A DNA stretch of 64,000 bases from CAVRUD01 sp963724285. Lineage in GTDB: Bacteria > Chloroflexota > Chloroflexia > Thermomicrobiales > UBA6265. The translations under genes and the position numbers were made by a program. Positions within the stretch are counted from its first letter, which is position 1. Every line of letters starts with the position of its first letter. Under the pieces are notes generated by a model. That model ran no database searches and was not told the origin of the DNA. It saw only the letters and a list, made by a program, of their open reading frames with translations. The DNA lies in the NCBI GenBank assembly GCA_963724285.1, contig CAVRUD010000032.1:62001-126000 (forward strand), read 5' to 3'. Positions 1-8,119 of this stretch are shown here, in pieces.

Positions 1-773
1 TACTCGCCCAGGAAGTAGAAGGAGAAGCGGAAGGCGGAGTACTCGGTGTGGAAGCCGGAGACCAGTTCCGTCTCGGCCTCGGGGAGGTCGAACGGGGCGC
101 GGTTGGTCTCGGCGACGGCGGAGATGAGGTAGATCACGAAGGCGAGCGGCTGGGAGAGGATGAACCAGTTCGGCACCGAGAGGGGGCCGATGTCCAGCGT
201 GGTCTGCTGCTGGACCATGATCTCGCGCAGGCTGAGGGAGCCGGCCAGCATGAATACTCCCACCAGGGCCAGGCCGAGGGTGATCTCGTAGGAGACGACC
301 TGGGCGGCGGAGCGGAGGCCACCGAGGAGCGAGTAGCGGTTGGCGGAGGCGTAGGCGCCGAGGATGATGCCGTAGACCCCGACCCCGCCGAAGGCGAGGA
401 TGAAGAGGGCCCCGACGTTGAGATCGGCGGCGAACAGATTCACGTCCCGCCCGAAGATCTCCACGGTGCCGCCGAACGGGATCACCCCGACCGAGACGAT
501 GGCGGTGACGAAGATGACCAGCGGGGCGAAGAAGAAGACGATCTTGTCGGCCGCGGCCGGGATCAGGTCTTCCTTACCCAGCAGCTTGATCCCGTCGGCG
601 ATCGGCTGGAGGAGGCCGGAGGGGCCGGTGCGGGTGGGGCCGAGGCGGTCCTGGAAGCGGGCGATGATCTTGCGCTCGAACCAGGTCATGTAGGCCATGC
701 CGACGAGGACGACGTTCATCAGGATGAACCCGACGATGAACGTCAACCACAACGGCTGGTCGGCAGCGGGCAT
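1..773 (-). CDS. nuoH: NADH-quinone oxidoreductase subunit H, 3' end cut by window edge
   Basis: Membrane subunit H of respiratory complex I, which lies at the junction between the peripheral arm and the proton-pumping arm and contributes to the quinone site. About 257 codons are present from the ATG at 773; the C-terminal part lies off the left edge. The translation starts MPAADQPLWLTFIVGF, has several hydrophobic segments, and contains the family hallmarks FERKIIARFQDRLGP near the N terminus and ETNRAPFDLPEAETEL, then GFHTEYS, near the window edge. The motifs make the identification secure. No other nuo gene is visible; in typical operons nuoG would lie upstream and nuoI downstream, but upstream here is an unrelated nuclease gene. 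Confidence 0.95.
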   Translation of the reverse strand, partial: MPAADQPLWLTFIVGFILMNVVLVGMAYMTWFERKIIARFQDRLGPTRTGPSGLLQPIADGIKLLGKEDLIPAAADKIVFFFAPLVIFVTAIVSVGVIPFGGTVEIFGRDVNLFAADLNVGALFILAFGGVGVYGIILGAYASANRYSLLGGLRSAAQVVSYEITLGLALVGVFMLAGSLSLREIMVQQQTTLDIGPLSVPNWFILSQPLAFVIYLISAVAETNRAPFDLPEAETELVSGFHTEYSAFRFSFYFLGE

Positions 774-937
774 GCTTCGTTCGCTCCCCTCGTCGCTCGG
801 ATCGCTCGGTCCGAATCACGCGGACAGGCCGCACCCGTCCCAGTCTCGCACGATGACTTGCGGTCCACGGTTGTACCACGACGGAGCCACCGTCGCGCGC
901 GGCGGTATTGTACCCGAAGGGGAGGGCAGAACTCGGC

Positions 938-1472
938 TACATCATCCACTTCAAGGCGGTGCCCTCGATGGTTCGGACGTTGTGGTCTCCGGCGAGGTTC
1001 CTCGCCGGTACGGTGAAACAGACGTAGTAACGAAGATTCCTCGGTCTGCACGATGCTGGACGGTCATCATTCCGATGAATGTCTGGATCTCTTTCGAGCC
1101 AACCTTTCTGTCAGGACGGTACCGCTTGCACTGCACGACGACCTTTCGCCCCTCCCCGTCCCGGCAGATCACATCAATTCCCAGGTCTCCAGCTTGCCCA
1201 ACGTGCTCGACCTCTCTATAGCCATTCTTCCGGAGCATCGCGGCAACGGCACGCTCAAACTCTCTGGGCGTCATGAGTAACGGATCGGAGGACGTACTAG
1301 TTAACTGAAGGCCTTCCTCGAGCAAAGGCCCGCGGACTTGGGACCGGCGATTCTCTTTCCACCACACCACGACCATGATCAACAAGCCGACAGTCAACGA
1401 GACTGCCGGATACGAAGCGAATAACCCCATTCCCAACAATACAAGGCAAACCCAGCCGATGGCACGCAACAT
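938..1472 (-). CDS. Membrane-anchored Mrr-type restriction endonuclease, frameshifted near 1015
   Basis: Two hydrophobic helices (about residues 3-20 and 23-38) precede an Mrr_cat-type nuclease domain that starts at MTPREFERAVAAML. The catalytic pattern is visible: Asp in GDLGIDVICRD and the QCKRY motif, followed by KEIQTFIGMM and GIFVTTS. After TTS the open frame runs into an unlike tail, whereas the neighbouring frame gives FTVPARNLAGDHNVRTIEG and ends KWMM at a TAG at 938-940. That is the expected end of an Mrr domain, so one base appears lost around 1012-1020. Mrr enzymes cut modified or foreign DNA; membrane-anchored versions are known but their role is unclear. The gene is isolated, and local GC is lower than in the neighbours, which hints at transfer. 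Confidence 0.75.
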
Positions 1473-1542
1473 TGATCATCACCTTGCCAAGAAACGAACT
1501 GGACCAAGTAGCATCAATCCATGACGTCCAAAGCGCTCGTTA

Positions 1543-1755
1543 TTATGGGCTTAGTGTGCCAGATGTCGAATGCCCGTTAGGGGAGTCCGGACCGTCGTGG
1601 CCAAGCAGCAGTTGAGTCAGCTCTTTCGGCAAGAAGAGACGCTTCGAGCCTAGGTAGATGTCGTGTTGCTCTTGGCTCACTATTGTCTCACTGTCGTGCT
1701 CCGAGGCCAATTCTCCCATCCCAGTATCTACGGAGGACGCCCCAACTCGTTTCAA
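1543..1755 (-). CDS. Small hypothetical protein (weak)
   Basis: Seventy codons on the minus strand, in a region of lower GC than its surroundings. The central part (QEQHDIYLGSKRLFLPKELT) reads like an ordinary protein rather than the Arg/Pro-rich products of shadow frames. No family is recognised. No convincing ribosome binding site was seen, so it may be a chance frame or the remnant of a small antitoxin-like gene. Confidence 0.25.
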   Translation of the reverse strand: MKRVGASSVDTGMGELASEHDSETIVSQEQHDIYLGSKRLFLPKELTQLLLGHDGPDSPNGHSTSGTLSP

Positions 1756-1788
1756 GGAGCCGGCTACTTACCCCGCCGCGCTCTGCGC

Positions 1789-2677
1789 CTAAGCACGGAT
1801 GGACCGAACCCACTCAGCGCGACCGAGCGCCAGACCGTCCGCAAGAAAGCGGGTCAGCGTTGCGCCGTCCAGCGGCGGGAGAGCGCGGCTGGGGCCGCCC
1901 TCGTCATACGTACCGGACCTGTCCGGCCGCAGGGTGTAGACGATGACGGCGCCGTCCCGCACCCGCCAGATCTCCGGCACGCCGAACGCGGCGTAGATCG
2001 GAAGCTTGTTCAACGACTCGGCGCGAGATGTCGATCTCGATCACGAGGTCCGGGGGCGGGTGGATGGTCGGGTCGATCTGCTTGAGGCCGCGGACGTGCG
2101 GCGCGTGCTGGATGTAGAAGGCGGTATCGGGCGAGAATCCTTGTTGGATGCCCTTGTGGACGAACGTCATGGATCCGACGCAGTACGTGTCGATCGACCA
2201 CTCCGTGGCGATGTGCTCGACGAACGACCAGAGGATGGCGTTCGGCTCCTCACGGAGTTGCGACAGCGTCCCAACGATCTCCAACGTACCCCGGTCGTAG
2301 GTCAACCGCGGCGTCTGGCAATCCACGTGATCGGCGAGCAGACGCTCGTAGGTCTCCCACGAGACATCGGAGAGGGTGACGCGTTGCTCCGGTGGACTCG
2401 TGGCCGTCGCCGCTGCTCCCGGTTCGTCCGTCCACCATACGTCCCCACCCCGTCCGCGGGCATACCAGTCGTGGTGGATGGAGAGATCATCGACGCCCAT
2501 GTCCGTCGCCAGCCGCCTTATCTGGGTCAACGGATGTTCTCCGGTCGGGGAAGGCTCACCGTCGTCTGACGCTTCATGCTCAATCGTCATGATGTACGTG
2601 GCGCCAGCGCGCAGATCCAGAGGCTGTTCTGGTCGAAAGACCGACCCATCGAACACCGCTCGAATCGTGGTTGCCAC
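1789..2677 (-). CDS. DUF104 antitoxin-like domain fused to Uma2 family endonuclease, frameshifted near 2010
   Basis: The N-terminal ~75 residues (start MATTIRAVFDGSVFRPEQPL, end MGVDDLSIHHDWYARG) match the AF2212/DUF104 antitoxin pattern. They continue in frame into a Uma2/DUF820 PD-(D/E)XK-type nuclease: PEQRVTLSDVSWETYERLL, SPDTAFYI and the active-site strand PPDLVIEIDISRR. The frame then breaks near 2010 and continues in another frame as LNKLPIYAAFGVPEIWRVRDG, the usual Uma2 C-terminal half, to a stop at 1789. Uma2 proteins are very numerous in Chloroflexota and Cyanobacteria; their substrate is not established. The fusion could be real, or two adjacent genes merged by a sequence error. 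Confidence 0.7.
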
Positions 2678-2801
2678 CTGAGATTCTCCGGCGTATCTGC
2701 TGCCACCAGGGTAACGCCGCGATGCCGGAGTCCCGCCGCCCGTAACGCGGTCTCCTTGAACGGAGCAATCTCCTACGATGCCAGCAAAGCCTCCGCGTGC
2801 T

Positions 2802-3026
2802 TCACTGGCAAGAAGGATCGCATTGAGTGGTCAAGGAGGCGTTGCGTTCCGATGCCACCAACTCGGCAACAGCAGCCCAGTAGTCGGCGGCGTATGCCCA
2901 TTGGGCGGTGGTTGGCTCTGGCGGATCGAGAACGGCGCGGGCGAACGCCAGGCTCTGCTCGGCGTTGAGCGTCCACACCTGACCAGCTAGGTTCGCCGTC
3001 ATCGCACCGTCGCTCTCCGGGTCCAT
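2802..3026 (-). CDS. Small hypothetical protein, antitoxin-like
   Basis: Seventy-four codons from an ATG at 3026 preceded by AGGAGAGGC. The segment LNAEQSLAFARAVLDPPEPT resembles the C-terminal part of DUF1778/TacA-type antitoxins (pattern: aromatic/hydrophobic, ALL-PPEPN), but the N-terminal DNA-binding part is short or absent. Its TGA overlaps a possible GTG start (GTGA). The overlapping downstream frame, reading KETALRAAGLRHRGVTLVAA further on, is broken by a TAG, so a former toxin partner may have decayed. Family assignment is tentative. Confidence 0.4.
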   Translation of the reverse strand: MDPESDGAMTANLAGQVWTLNAEQSLAFARAVLDPPEPTTAQWAYAADYWAAVAELVASERNASLTTQCDPSCQ

Positions 3027-3092
3027 GCCTCTCCTCGCGAACCCTCTTGAAACTTCTACAGGTCGGCGCCCGTGTCTCACCATGCGCCGAAG

Positions 3093-3344
3093 TTAGTCGG
3101 CGACGGTCAACAAGTCCTCGGTCACTTCATCGATCTGCTCGGGGATCTGGATGTTGCCACCGTGGCGGCCGATGAAGGCCAGGAAGTCGTTGGCGTTCAG
3201 GAACTCGAATCCTAGCGTTTTGCCGTGCTCATCGAGGTCGATGAACATCGACTCGTCTACTTCAACAGTCCGGTCAACCTCGCCGTCGTTGATGCGTACG
3301 TAGAGGGCGTTGACCTCGGAATCAAACTCGAATCTCATCGCCAT
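3093..3344 (-). CDS. DUF2283 family protein, probable antitoxin partner
   Basis: An 83-residue acidic protein with the DUF2283 signature: MRFEFDSEVNALYVRINDGE at the start, then VDESMFIDLDEHGKTLGFEFLN-type strands. DUF2283 proteins are small beta-rich proteins often encoded right after DUF4258 genes. Here the ATG lies five bases downstream of the DUF4258 stop, so the two are surely co-transcribed. The arrangement suggests a toxin-antitoxin pair with this as the antitoxin; that role is inferred from context. Confidence 0.8.
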   Translation of the reverse strand: MAMRFEFDSEVNALYVRINDGEVDRTVEVDESMFIDLDEHGKTLGFEFLNANDFLAFIGRHGGNIQIPEQIDEVTEDLLTVAD

Positions 3345-3349
3345 CGTGT

Positions 3350-3610
3350 CTACCTTCTTCCTCGCATGACGGTAACCACATGGGCGCTCATACCGCCATC
3401 AGGAGTGCGTTGCTCTTCATAGACGACCTGCAGGTAAGCTCCCACCGCCGTTTGGCGAACGACCTGAACCCTGCCATCCGCCCGATATCGCCGGTTGTCA
3501 GGATAGTGGACCGTTGCGATGACTTGTGCCGCCGAAACGTTGCGCCTACGCATGCGTTGCCGCGCATGATCGGAGTACGTCACATATACGGATGATGGAT
3601 CGTCGGCCAA
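3350..3610 (-). CDS. DUF4258 family protein, candidate toxin
   Basis: An 86-residue basic protein matching DUF4258: YSDHARQRMRRRNVSAAQV near the N terminus, then a three-stranded core with VVYEEQRTPDGGMSAHVVTV and a basic tail. The fold is RelE-like in related families, and members are frequently adjacent to small acidic genes. It is the first gene of a two-gene operon with the DUF2283 gene at 3093. A role as an RNA-targeting toxin is inference from family and context. Confidence 0.8.
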   Translation of the reverse strand: MADDPSSVYVTYSDHARQRMRRRNVSAAQVIATVHYPDNRRYRADGRVQVVRQTAVGAYLQVVYEEQRTPDGGMSAHVVTVMRGRR

Positions 3611-3691
3611 AGTGCCTCCACAGTGACAAAGTACTCGCCGTGCAGACGGTTCGCAATCATCTGTTCCGCCGGACGAGGAGAGAATCCGATC

Positions 3692-4642
3692 CTACCGGCT
3701 CATCTGGGGATCGAGGGCATCGCGGAGGCCGTCGCCGAGGAAGGCGAAGGCGATCATGATCAGGGCGATCAGGGTGGAGGGCATGATGACGAAGATGGGC
3801 AGGAAGGTGATCAGGGGGAAGCTCTCGAAGACCATACTGCCCCAACTGGCGGTCGGGGGGCGGATGCCGAGGCCGAGGAAGCTGAGCCCGGCTTCGGCGA
3901 GGATGTAGGCCGGCACGTCGAACGAGACAAAGACGATGATCGGGGCCATGGTGTTGGGGAGGATGTGGCGCACGAGGATGCGGTGGGTCGGCACGCCGAT
4001 CGCCCGGGAGGCCTCGATGAACTCCCGCTCCTTCAGGCTCAAGACCTGACCGCGGACCAGCCGGGCCATCCCCACCCAGCCCGTCAGGGCGAAGGCAACG
4101 AACAGCAGGAGGAGCCCTCCCAGTTGCTGGCCCAGCCAGGTGTCGCGCAGCGACGCCTGGAGGATGATGAAGAAGAGGAACGAGGGGAAGGCATACACCA
4201 CGTCGACGCCGCGCATCATCAAGTTGTCGGCCCGGCCCCCGAGCCAACCGGAGAACATGCCCAGCGACGCGCCGATCAGGAGGGTGAGGATCGTCGGCAC
4301 GAACCCGACGATCATGCTGACCCGCGCCCCGTAGAGCAGGCGGCTCAGCTCGTCCCGGGCCAGGCTGTCGGTCCCGAGCGGGTAGGTCGGGTCGCTGCCC
4401 TCCATCCAGAAGGGCGGGGTATTGATGCGGGCGGTCGGCGAGATCGCATTCGGGTCGTGGGGAGCGAGCACCGGCGCCAGCAGCGCGACCAGGAACATCA
4501 GGAGGATGAACGCCAATCCCGCGACGGCCGCCTTATTGCGCCGCAATCGCCACCAGGCATCCCACCACAGGCCGCGAGTGCGAGCGTGGCCCTGCCCACG
4601 CCGGGCGGGGATCTTCTCGGCCTCGGCCGCTAGCGAGGACAT
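3692..4642 (-). CDS. Peptide/nickel-type ABC transporter permease (OppC/DppC family)
   Basis: Inner-membrane permease of a peptide-class (PepT) ABC importer, 316 residues, normal length. It has a hydrophilic N terminus, a first helix at about 41-61, a periplasmic loop (DPNAISPTARINTPPFWMEG) and five further helices. The cytoplasmic EAA loop that docks the ATPase is at about 208-230 (EFIEASRAIGVPTHRILVRH). The C-terminal signature EAGLSFLGLGIRPPTASWG is typical. It is the third gene of a minus-strand set: binding protein (7759), OppB-like (5702), then this. The 136-base gap before it holds an inverted-repeat element. No OppD/OppF ATPase follows; the next genes downstream are a toxin-antitoxin-like pair. 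Confidence 0.93.
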   Translation of the reverse strand: MSSLAAEAEKIPARRGQGHARTRGLWWDAWWRLRRNKAAVAGLAFILLMFLVALLAPVLAPHDPNAISPTARINTPPFWMEGSDPTYPLGTDSLARDELSRLLYGARVSMIVGFVPTILTLLIGASLGMFSGWLGGRADNLMMRGVDVVYAFPSFLFFIILQASLRDTWLGQQLGGLLLLFVAFALTGWVGMARLVRGQVLSLKEREFIEASRAIGVPTHRILVRHILPNTMAPIIVFVSFDVPAYILAEAGLSFLGLGIRPPTASWGSMVFESFPLITFLPIFVIMPSTLIALIMIAFAFLGDGLRDALDPQMSR

Positions 4643-4652
4643 GAGAGGACCT

Positions 4653-4777
4653 CACCCCCTACCCCCTCTCCACTGCGGTGGAGAGGGGCACCAGGCGGCG
4701 CTAATTCCGTTCTTGGATGCGGCGTTGGCGACGGCCCCTCTCCTCCAGAGAGGAGAGGGGGCAGGGGGTGAGGTCCT
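4653..4777. repeat. R3 inverted-repeat element between the two permease genes
   Basis: The whole gap between the permease genes is a C-rich/G-rich inverted repeat. Outer arms are GGACCTCACCCCCTACCCCC and its complement, ending GGGTGAGGTCC; smaller internal hairpins are CTCCACTGCGGTGGAG and CTCCTCCAGAGAGGAG. The same family occurs at 38313, 41391, 43930, 47488, 47730, 49963, 50051, 54287 and 55906. It could form a stable hairpin in mRNA and alter the ratio of the two permeases; that effect is inferred. Confidence 0.8.
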
Positions 4778-4778
4778 C

Positions 4779-5702
4779 TCATCGGCGGATGCGGGGGTCG
4801 GCGACGATGTAGGCGATATCGACCAGCAGGTTCCCAAGGACGACGATGAAGGCGTAGAAGATCGTGGTGCCCATGATGACCGGGTAGTCCCGGCGGGTGA
4901 TGCTGTCGATGAAGAGGTAGCCCATCCCCGGGATGCCGAAGACGCGCTCGATGATGATCGTGCCGGTGATCAGGCTCGCGAGGGTGGGGCCTAACACGGT
5001 AATGACCGGGATCATGCCGTTGCGGACGATATGGCGCGCGGTGACCATCCGGGCCCGCAACCCCTTCGCCCTGGCGGTGCGGACGTGGTCCTGGCGCATC
5101 ACCTCGAGGGTGCTGGAGCGCATCAGGCGGGCCAGGAAGGCGGAACCGCTGATGCCGAGGACGAGGGCGGGCAGGATGTACGACGTGCCGCCGTCGAAGA
5201 GGACCGGCACCCACTCCAGCTTCACCGCGAAGATGACCAGGAAGAAGATCGCCACGACGAAGCTGGGCAGGGTGTAGCCGATCGTGGCGATCAGCACGCT
5301 GACGTAGTCGACCATGGTGTTCTGCTTCAGGGCCGCCAGCACGCCGATCGGCAGGCCGATCGCCAGCGAGATGGCGAAGGCGAGCACCCCGATGGTCGCC
5401 GACTCGGGGAAGCCGCGGAGGACGATCTCGGAGACGTCGGTTCCTTCCTGGCTGAAGGAGGTCCCGAAGTCGAACCGGACCACGTTGCCAAGGTAGCGGA
5501 CGTACTGCTGCCAGAGGGGATCATCCAGGCCGTACTTGCTCGCGAACGACGCCTCCAGGGCGGGGTCGAGGATCCGGCCACCGCCCGACTTGGCGTCCCA
5601 GGGTCCGCCCGGGGCGGCGTGCATGAGGAAGAACGTCACCGTCGCGACAAGCCACAGGACGGGGACGGCCCACAGGAATCGGGATACGACGAGTCTGAGC
5701 AC
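4779..5702 (-). CDS. Peptide/nickel-type ABC transporter permease (OppB/DppB family)
   Basis: Partner permease of the OppC-like protein. The GTG at 5702 is chosen because the protein then starts VLRLVVSRFLWAVPVLWLV, the normal OppB N terminus; the frame is open further upstream but that part is unlike the family. Length is 307 residues. Features: first helix about 9-29, a large periplasmic loop (GLDDPLWQQYVRYLGNVVRF), and the EAA loop DHVRTARAKGLRARMVTARH. The C terminus, NLLVDIAYIVADPRIRR, is typical. The substrate is a peptide or similar small oligomer delivered by the binding protein at 6008-7759. Confidence 0.92.
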   Translation of the reverse strand: MLRLVVSRFLWAVPVLWLVATVTFFLMHAAPGGPWDAKSGGGRILDPALEASFASKYGLDDPLWQQYVRYLGNVVRFDFGTSFSQEGTDVSEIVLRGFPESATIGVLAFAISLAIGLPIGVLAALKQNTMVDYVSVLIATIGYTLPSFVVAIFFLVIFAVKLEWVPVLFDGGTSYILPALVLGISGSAFLARLMRSSTLEVMRQDHVRTARAKGLRARMVTARHIVRNGMIPVITVLGPTLASLITGTIIIERVFGIPGMGYLFIDSITRRDYPVIMGTTIFYAFIVVLGNLLVDIAYIVADPRIRR

Positions 5703-6007
5703 GCAGTACGAGTCCTTATGCGGGGACGGCGAGGAGGAGGTCTCGTGACACCCGGCCCTTCCCCCGCCGAGGGGATGGGGGCGCTGCGGAATCGCGCCGA
5801 GGGTGGCCCGCCATTCCCGAGTCGTAGGGGCGGACCTCTCGACCAGCGTGTCCGCCCGATGCATCGAACGAAGTCCCGGCCTCAGAGAACATGGCACGGA
5901 TTCTCTCGCGGCTCGGTGGCACCATCGTCCCACGCCGTCCCTCCTTCAATCCCTCCGACAAGCTCGGGATGACAGGTTGGTGGGAGGGGGATCTCCACGA
6001 ACCGCTC
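5703..6007. other. Gap between binding-protein and permease genes, degenerate repeat remnants
   Basis: About 300 bases without a credible gene. It contains GTAGGGGCGG followed by TCCGCC (a worn R4-like pair) and CCTCCGACAAGCTCGGGATG, a type of dispersed repeat I recognise from other Chloroflexota genomes. The distance from the binding-protein gene suggests separate processing or an internal promoter, but no clear promoter was seen. Confidence 0.4.
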
Positions 6008-7759
6008 CTACTCCGCCGTCTTGTAGATCTTTTCGACCTGGTAGATGGTGTCGACGACGCTCGTTGGGTAGGTGACGTAGCCCTGGATGGAGGGCTGGAT
6101 CAGGACCAGGTTCTCGTTGTGGAAGTAGGGCGCGATGGGGGCCTGCTCCATCAGGTAGGCGTCGGCCTGCTGGTAGAGCGGGATCGCCTCGTCGATCGGC
6201 AGGGCGTCGGCCTGGGTGACGAGGTCGTTGTAGGTCGGGTCATCCCAGCCGAGGGGTGAGCGGGTCGAGCCTGGGCCGAAGACCAGTGAGAGCCAGTTCT
6301 GCGGATGCGGGTAGTCCTCGAACCAGTTGCCGAGGTAGATCGTCAGCGAGGGGTCGCGGTTGGTGCGCAGGCTCACGAGCTCGGTGCTTTCGGTCGGGAC
6401 CAGTTCCAGCTCGATGCCGAGGACTTCCTGGATGTTCTGTTGCCAGAAGGTCGCCTGCTGCTGGGAGGCGGCGTCGTCGGCGACGTAGCGGAGCTGCTGC
6501 TGAGGGAAGCCTTCGCCCTCTGGGTAGCCGGCTTCGGCGAGCAGGGCCTTGGCGCGCTCCGGGTCGTAAGTCTGCTGGTAGTCGGTCTGGTAGCCGGGGA
6601 TGCCCTCGTAGAGGAAGGTGCCGGCCGGCTGGCCGACGCCATTGCGGATCTGGTCGATGAACTGATCCCGGTTCAGGGCGGCGGCGAAGGCCTGGCGCAC
6701 CTGGAGGTTATCGAACGGCGGGGAGGCCATGTTGAAGGCGAAGTAGTAGGTGTTGGCGCCGACGGCGCGGTGGAACTGCTCGCTCAGGGCCGGATCGGCC
6801 TCGATCTGGGGGAGGAAGGAGGCGGCCGGGCCGATCACGTCGATCTCGCCCTGCTGGTAGGCCAGGAATTCGGTCTGGGTGTTCTCGATGATGCGGTAGG
6901 ACAACTCGGCGATGCCGGGCGTGCCGCGGAAGTATGAGTCGTTGCGCTCGAAGACCCATGACTCGCCGGGGGTGTAGCTGACGAGTTTGAAGGGGCCGTT
7001 GCCGACGTAGGTTTCGGGGCTCTGCCACCAGGTGGCGCCGCCCGCCTCGACCAGATCCTGGCGAGAGGGGTAGGTGACCCAGGTGGCCATCACGTACGGG
7101 AAGTAGCCGGCGGCGTGGTTGAGGGTGATCTGGAGCGTCTGCTCGTCGGGCGCGGTGACGGACTGTTCGACCGCGGCCTGCAACGGCGCGAGGTCAGCGG
7201 TAGCGACATCGGCTTCGCGCCACTCTTGGCAGCCGGCGATGGCGTAGAGGATGTTGGAGTAGACGCCGGCGACGTTCGGATCGCAGGCCCGGCGGATGCC
7301 GTAGGCGTAGTCCCCGGCGGTGACGGGGACGCCGTCGGAGTAAGTCATGCCCTCACGGATCGTGAAGGTGTAGACCGTGCCGTCCGCGGAGACCTCCATC
7401 GCGGTGGCGCCGGCGTCCGCGACCTCGTTCTCGCTGGTGAGGGCGAGGAGGGGGGCGAAGACCTTGGCGGCGATCTCGATCTCGACGAGGAAGGCGACCC
7501 CTGCCTGGGGATCACCCGATGAGAGATCCTCACCGAGAGTGAGGGTCATGGTCGCGTCCGGATCGGCGCCCGGCTGATCGGCGCCCGGGGCGACCGGGAT
7601 GGTGGCGAGTCCGCCCCCGCCTCCGGTGGCGGCCGGTGAGGCCTCCGGCGAGCCCTGGGCGGCGACGCCGGCCGACGCGATGACCAAGCTACCGATAACG
7701 ATGGCCATGAGCAGCGACGACCAGCGCGTAAGTCCCGCAACTCCAGTACGACGATACAT
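6008..7759 (-). CDS. ABC transporter substrate-binding protein, peptide type (SBP family 5)
   Basis: Extracellular solute-binding protein of the peptide importer, 583 residues, typical for OppA/DppA-like proteins. The signal peptide is at about 1-34 (hydrophobic core SSLLMAIVIGSLVIASAGVA), followed by an Ala/Pro/Ser/Gly-rich linker (QGSPEASPAATGGGGG). There is no lipobox Cys, so it is probably anchored otherwise or released. Family-5 features: TFTIREGMTYSDGVPVTAGD, YVGNGPFKLVSYTPGESWVF, FNMASPPFDNLQVRQAFAAA and YDPERAKALLAEAGYPEG. It is the first gene of the transporter set, and a sigma70-like promoter is visible upstream at 7910-7937. Confidence 0.95.
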   Translation of the reverse strand: MYRRTGVAGLTRWSSLLMAIVIGSLVIASAGVAAQGSPEASPAATGGGGGLATIPVAPGADQPGADPDATMTLTLGEDLSSGDPQAGVAFLVEIEIAAKVFAPLLALTSENEVADAGATAMEVSADGTVYTFTIREGMTYSDGVPVTAGDYAYGIRRACDPNVAGVYSNILYAIAGCQEWREADVATADLAPLQAAVEQSVTAPDEQTLQITLNHAAGYFPYVMATWVTYPSRQDLVEAGGATWWQSPETYVGNGPFKLVSYTPGESWVFERNDSYFRGTPGIAELSYRIIENTQTEFLAYQQGEIDVIGPAASFLPQIEADPALSEQFHRAVGANTYYFAFNMASPPFDNLQVRQAFAAALNRDQFIDQIRNGVGQPAGTFLYEGIPGYQTDYQQTYDPERAKALLAEAGYPEGEGFPQQQLRYVADDAASQQQATFWQQNIQEVLGIELELVPTESTELVSLRTNRDPSLTIYLGNWFEDYPHPQNWLSLVFGPGSTRSPLGWDDPTYNDLVTQADALPIDEAIPLYQQADAYLMEQAPIAPYFHNENLVLIQPSIQGYVTYPTSVVDTIYQVEKIYKTAE

Positions 7760-7909
7760 ACCTTATCCCTCCCGTTCCATGACCCGTCCGGATCCGAGCC
7801 GCACCGTTGCGGCCGGGGCCCACCGGGATCGGATTCAGGATCACCCGCCGGCGGGCATCCCCCCGCGCACCATCGTGATCCCTGCCCGCTCGGCATGTGA
7901 CAGGCAGGC

Positions 7910-7937
7910 ATTATAGGGAACGGTTCGGAGAGGGCAA
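7910..7937 (-). promoter_or_regulatory. Predicted sigma70-type promoter of the peptide transporter operon
   Basis: On the minus strand TTGCCC (7932-7937) and TATAAT (7910-7915) are separated by 16 bases. The -10 box is a perfect consensus in otherwise GC-rich DNA and lies about 150 bases upstream of the binding-protein ATG at 7759. Confidence 0.6.
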
Positions 7938-8119
7938 GATTGGGGGAAGAGGAGAGGGACGTCAGGCAAAGACGATTCTGGGAAAGTGGAGGGATTCGGC
8001 CACGTCTCGCCGCGTCTTGGGTGCCCCCGGCGGGTGCGGTCGGGCGCGCGGCCCCGTCGATCCGTCACCGCGCGGACCGGGCGGGGCCGCCGGGGCCACG
8101 TCGGCCACCGGCGGGACGA

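Noticed and set aside
2681..2801. Possible C-terminal piece of a toxin (KETALRAAGLRHRGVTLVAA) on the minus strand
   Set aside because: An in-frame TAG separates it from a plausible GTG start, and it is too short to assign to a family.
3623..4633. Long plus-strand open frame (336 codons) rich in Glu, Gly, Asp and His
   Set aside because: It lies antisense to the OppC-like permease, and its composition is the shadow of the permease codons; no family-like segment.
5031..5972. Plus-strand open frame of 313 codons
   Set aside because: Antisense shadow of the OppB-like permease, composition-biased.
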